Part shown: positions 62,286 to 64,000 of the stretch, in pieces
Layout: every line of letters begins with the position of its first letter
Numbering within the stretch: the first letter of the stretch is position 1
NCBI GenBank assembly: GCA_963736445.1
Contig: CAVTOY010000009.1
Coordinates: 124,001-188,000 of the forward strand
Reading direction: 5' to 3'
DNA from: Thiosocius sp963736445
GTDB taxonomy: Bacteria; Pseudomonadota; Gammaproteobacteria; Chromatiales; Chromatiaceae
DNA length: 64,000 nt
The notes under the pieces: generated by a model
What the model was told of the DNA's origin: nothing
The model's input: only the letters and a program-made list of their open reading frames with translations
Database searches by the model: none
Made by a program: the position numbers and the translations under genes

Positions 62286-63653
62286 ATGGATATGCCTTCT
62301 CCAGACCCCGCTAGCGAGCTACCGGCGTACCGCGGCGCCGAATGGATTCATCGGCGCCTGCCGACTGGCGTCGAGCCCTGGCGGCTCGACAGCCGGTCAT
62401 CGCTCGGCTCGGACCGCAGCAATCATCATGCACTCGCCGAGATCCTGCAGACCGCGGTATCGCACAGCCGCTGGCAATGGCCGGATCGGACCATCTATTT
62501 TTTCGCCGATCCCCACGCAGACGCCGAGGCCTTCGCCGCCTCACTGGTTGCCTCAGGTGGCGTGCGCAAGACCGGCCCCAGGGCCCGGGATATCTGCCTT
62601 ACCGCAGCCGGGCGGAGAGCGGTTTTTGTGATCGGCGGGGACTGTGTCGATAAGGGTCCGAACAACCTAAGCCTGCTGCGTGCGATTCGCGCGCTCAAGG
62701 ATCGCGGTGCCAGCGTGAAACTGCTGGCCGGCAATCACGATATGCGTCTGCTTTTGGGATTGCGGTCCTTCGATCTGCAGCGCGACCCGAAGACCGAACA
62801 TCTGTTCGTCCGCATGGGCCCGAAGGTCGTGCCGCTGCTGAAAGAGGTATACCGCGAGTACCTGAAGGGCACAGACGCACTGCGCGGCATGCCCGACACC
62901 CGGGAGTGCCGGCGTCGCCTCTACCCTTCGGCGCACTGGTTCGACACGTTTCCACAAGTGGCGGGGCGGCTGATGCCGCAACAGACCATCGATCGTGAAC
63001 TGATCCGCATGCGTAAGAAGATCGACGGCTTCGAAGACGCCTGCGCCGACGCCGGTCTGTCACTCCGGGATGTGTATGCCGTCGCCTGCAGATGCCGGGA
63101 GCTCTTCCTGCATCCCGGGGGTGAATTCGCCTGGTTCTTCGACGACATGCAGCTTACCTACCGTGGCGGTTCCTTCCTCTTCATCCATGCAGGGCTCGAC
63201 GATCGAATCGCCTCGCTGATCGAGGAACGCGGCATTGACTATCTGAACTACTTGTTTCGCGAACAGATCCAGCAGGACCTGTTTGAATTCTACTATGGAC
63301 CGCTGGGCAATACCCTGCGCACCAAGTATCGCGACGTCGATATGCCGCTGACACGACGCGGCGTGGAGCGCATCTGCCGCCAGGGCGTGCACGCGATTGC
63401 ACATGGTCACCGCAACCGCATCTGCGGACAGCGCATTATGCTGCGTCACGGCCTGATACATATCGAGAGTGACACCACCATGGACCGAAACTCGCGCGCG
63501 AAAGAGGGCCTGGACCGCTACGGCGCAGGGGTAACCATTGTCGATCCGGCAGGCCAGGTACTCGGGATCAGCACCGACTATCCTTATATTAAGGTCTTCC
63601 AGCCCGAGGCCCTGATTCAATCACCGGCACGGCAATCCCATGCGACAGAGTAA
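62286..63653 (+). CDS. PPP-type metallophosphatase
   Basis: This 455-residue protein has the calcineurin-like metal-site motifs. They are IYFFADPHADAEAF (DxH), FVIGGDCVDKGPNN (GDxxD), KLLAGNHDMRLLLG (GNHD), FLFIHAGLDDRI and a final AHGHRN histidine. Long helical inserts (about 180-300) are not usual in small PPP phosphatases. The start is unsure: ATG 62286 is the most homologous, while a ribosome-binding site AGGAGA lies 20 bases further up, and a TTG at 62208 is possible. It is the third phosphatase in the operon, likely phosphoprotein or dinucleotide directed. Confidence 0.8.
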   Translation: MDMPSPDPASELPAYRGAEWIHRRLPTGVEPWRLDSRSSLGSDRSNHHALAEILQTAVSHSRWQWPDRTIYFFADPHADAEAFAASLVASGGVRKTGPRARDICLTAAGRRAVFVIGGDCVDKGPNNLSLLRAIRALKDRGASVKLLAGNHDMRLLLGLRSFDLQRDPKTEHLFVRMGPKVVPLLKEVYREYLKGTDALRGMPDTRECRRRLYPSAHWFDTFPQVAGRLMPQQTIDRELIRMRKKIDGFEDACADAGLSLRDVYAVACRCRELFLHPGGEFAWFFDDMQLTYRGGSFLFIHAGLDDRIASLIEERGIDYLNYLFREQIQQDLFEFYYGPLGNTLRTKYRDVDMPLTRRGVERICRQGVHAIAHGHRNRICGQRIMLRHGLIHIESDTTMDRNSRAKEGLDRYGAGVTIVDPAGQVLGISTDYPYIKVFQPEALIQSPARQSHATE

Positions 63654-63906
63654 GAACAGCTTTAGACACGAATCCCTGCAGGATGCCAAGACGATTCAGG
63701 ATATCTTGAAGGCAGTCACCAAAGGCATCGCCAAGGGCAGGCTGTCATTTTGCGACGAAGACGGCGAGATCGTCATGCAGCCAAACGGGCTGCTGAACCT
63801 GAAAGTGACGGCGAGCCAGGAAGACATGCGTAATCGCATTACGCTGCGCATCACCTGGCAGGAAGAAGAGCAGGTAACGTCAAAAAAGCCGCTGACAGTC
63901 GATTGA
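63640..63906 (+). CDS. Amphi-Trp domain protein
   Basis: This 88-residue protein matches the amphi-Trp domain. It has FRHESLQDAKTIQDILKAVT, then GRLSFCDEDGEIVMQPNGLLNLKV and RITLRITWQEEE, with the tryptophan that names the family near the end. Amphi-Trp proteins are small, of unknown function, and are reported next to GAK-type genes. It overlaps the phosphatase gene by 14 bases. Confidence 0.72.
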   Translation: MRQSKNSFRHESLQDAKTIQDILKAVTKGIAKGRLSFCDEDGEIVMQPNGLLNLKVTASQEDMRNRITLRITWQEEEQVTSKKPLTVD

Positions 63907-63942
63907 GCTGGCAGCTCGTCGCATCAACGAGGACATACGCCC

Positions 63943-64000
63943 ATGGTACCGATCGAATATCGTGTTGTTGGAGAAGAAGACTACGCGCTCACCATCAGCA
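63943..64000 (+). CDS. Next operon gene, cut by window edge
   Basis: An ATG at 63943 with GAGGA upstream opens a frame reading MVPIEYRVVGEEDYALTIS to the edge. Nineteen residues are too few to identify. By position it may belong to the same operon. Confidence 0.55.
   Translation, partial: MVPIEYRVVGEEDYALTIS

Noticed and set aside
1..64000. tRNA, rRNA and CRISPR arrays
   Set aside because: I looked for cloverleaf-like tRNA arms and regularly spaced direct repeats by eye and found none that I could support. A covariance-model search would be decisive.

Overview
The window looks like chromosome from a GC-rich, sulfur-oxidising gammaproteobacterium. Two conserved blocks carry that signal: ndk-rlmN-pilF-rodZ-hisS-yfgM-bamB-der, and suhB/trmJ-cysE-iscR-iscS-iscU-iscA-hscB-hscA-fdx-iscX. 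Both follow the gammaproteobacterial order, except that ispG is missing between rodZ and hisS and an RNA-binding-protein gene sits inside the isc operon. Sulfur metabolism is indicated by a TsdA-type thiosulfate dehydrogenase fused to c4-like haem domains, a neighbouring dihaem cytochrome, a lone SoxXA-binding-type lipoprotein and an ATP sulfurylase/APS kinase fusion. I cannot name the species.

Bases 1-22,100 are patchy and accessory. They hold ion-handling membrane proteins (a K+ channel, ClC, MscS, NhaP, CorA), gene fragments and mobile DNA. The clearest mobile element is a recombinase-in-trio (RIT) element at about 4195-7554, with three overlapping tyrosine recombinase genes. It is flanked by two inverted, separately diverged copies of the same piece of an IS91-type transposase. 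A 5'-truncated ba3-type oxidase subunit I, a chimeric MscS pseudogene, an IS200-like remnant and a higBA toxin-antitoxin pair also lie here.

Bases 23,100-50,000 are mostly housekeeping: guaBA, xseA, der/bamB/yfgM/hisS/rodZ/pilF/rlmN/ndk, relA, the isc operon with a recognisable IscR operator at its promoter, cysE, trmJ and suhB. Three otherwise sound genes (a small membrane protein, tsdBA and ndk) each carry what looks like a one-base indel. That suggests consensus sequence errors as much as real decay.

Bases 50,200-64,000 hold glgC, ppk2, a secreted acidic repeat protein behind a Pho-box-like site, and then the most unusual region. A divergent SAT/APS kinase fusion, whose sulfurylase active-site motifs are changed, faces a tightly overlapping operon. 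The operon encodes a Nudix hydrolase, a PhoU-kinase fusion, an ATP-grasp enzyme, an HprK-like kinase, a histidine phosphatase-Nudix fusion, a second histidine phosphatase, a PPP-type phosphatase, an amphi-Trp protein and one gene cut by the window edge. The ATP-grasp/HprK pair matches the uncharacterised neighbourhood that protein family databases call the GAK system. A sigma-54-like promoter lies in the divergent gap. This is my best candidate for an undescribed system.
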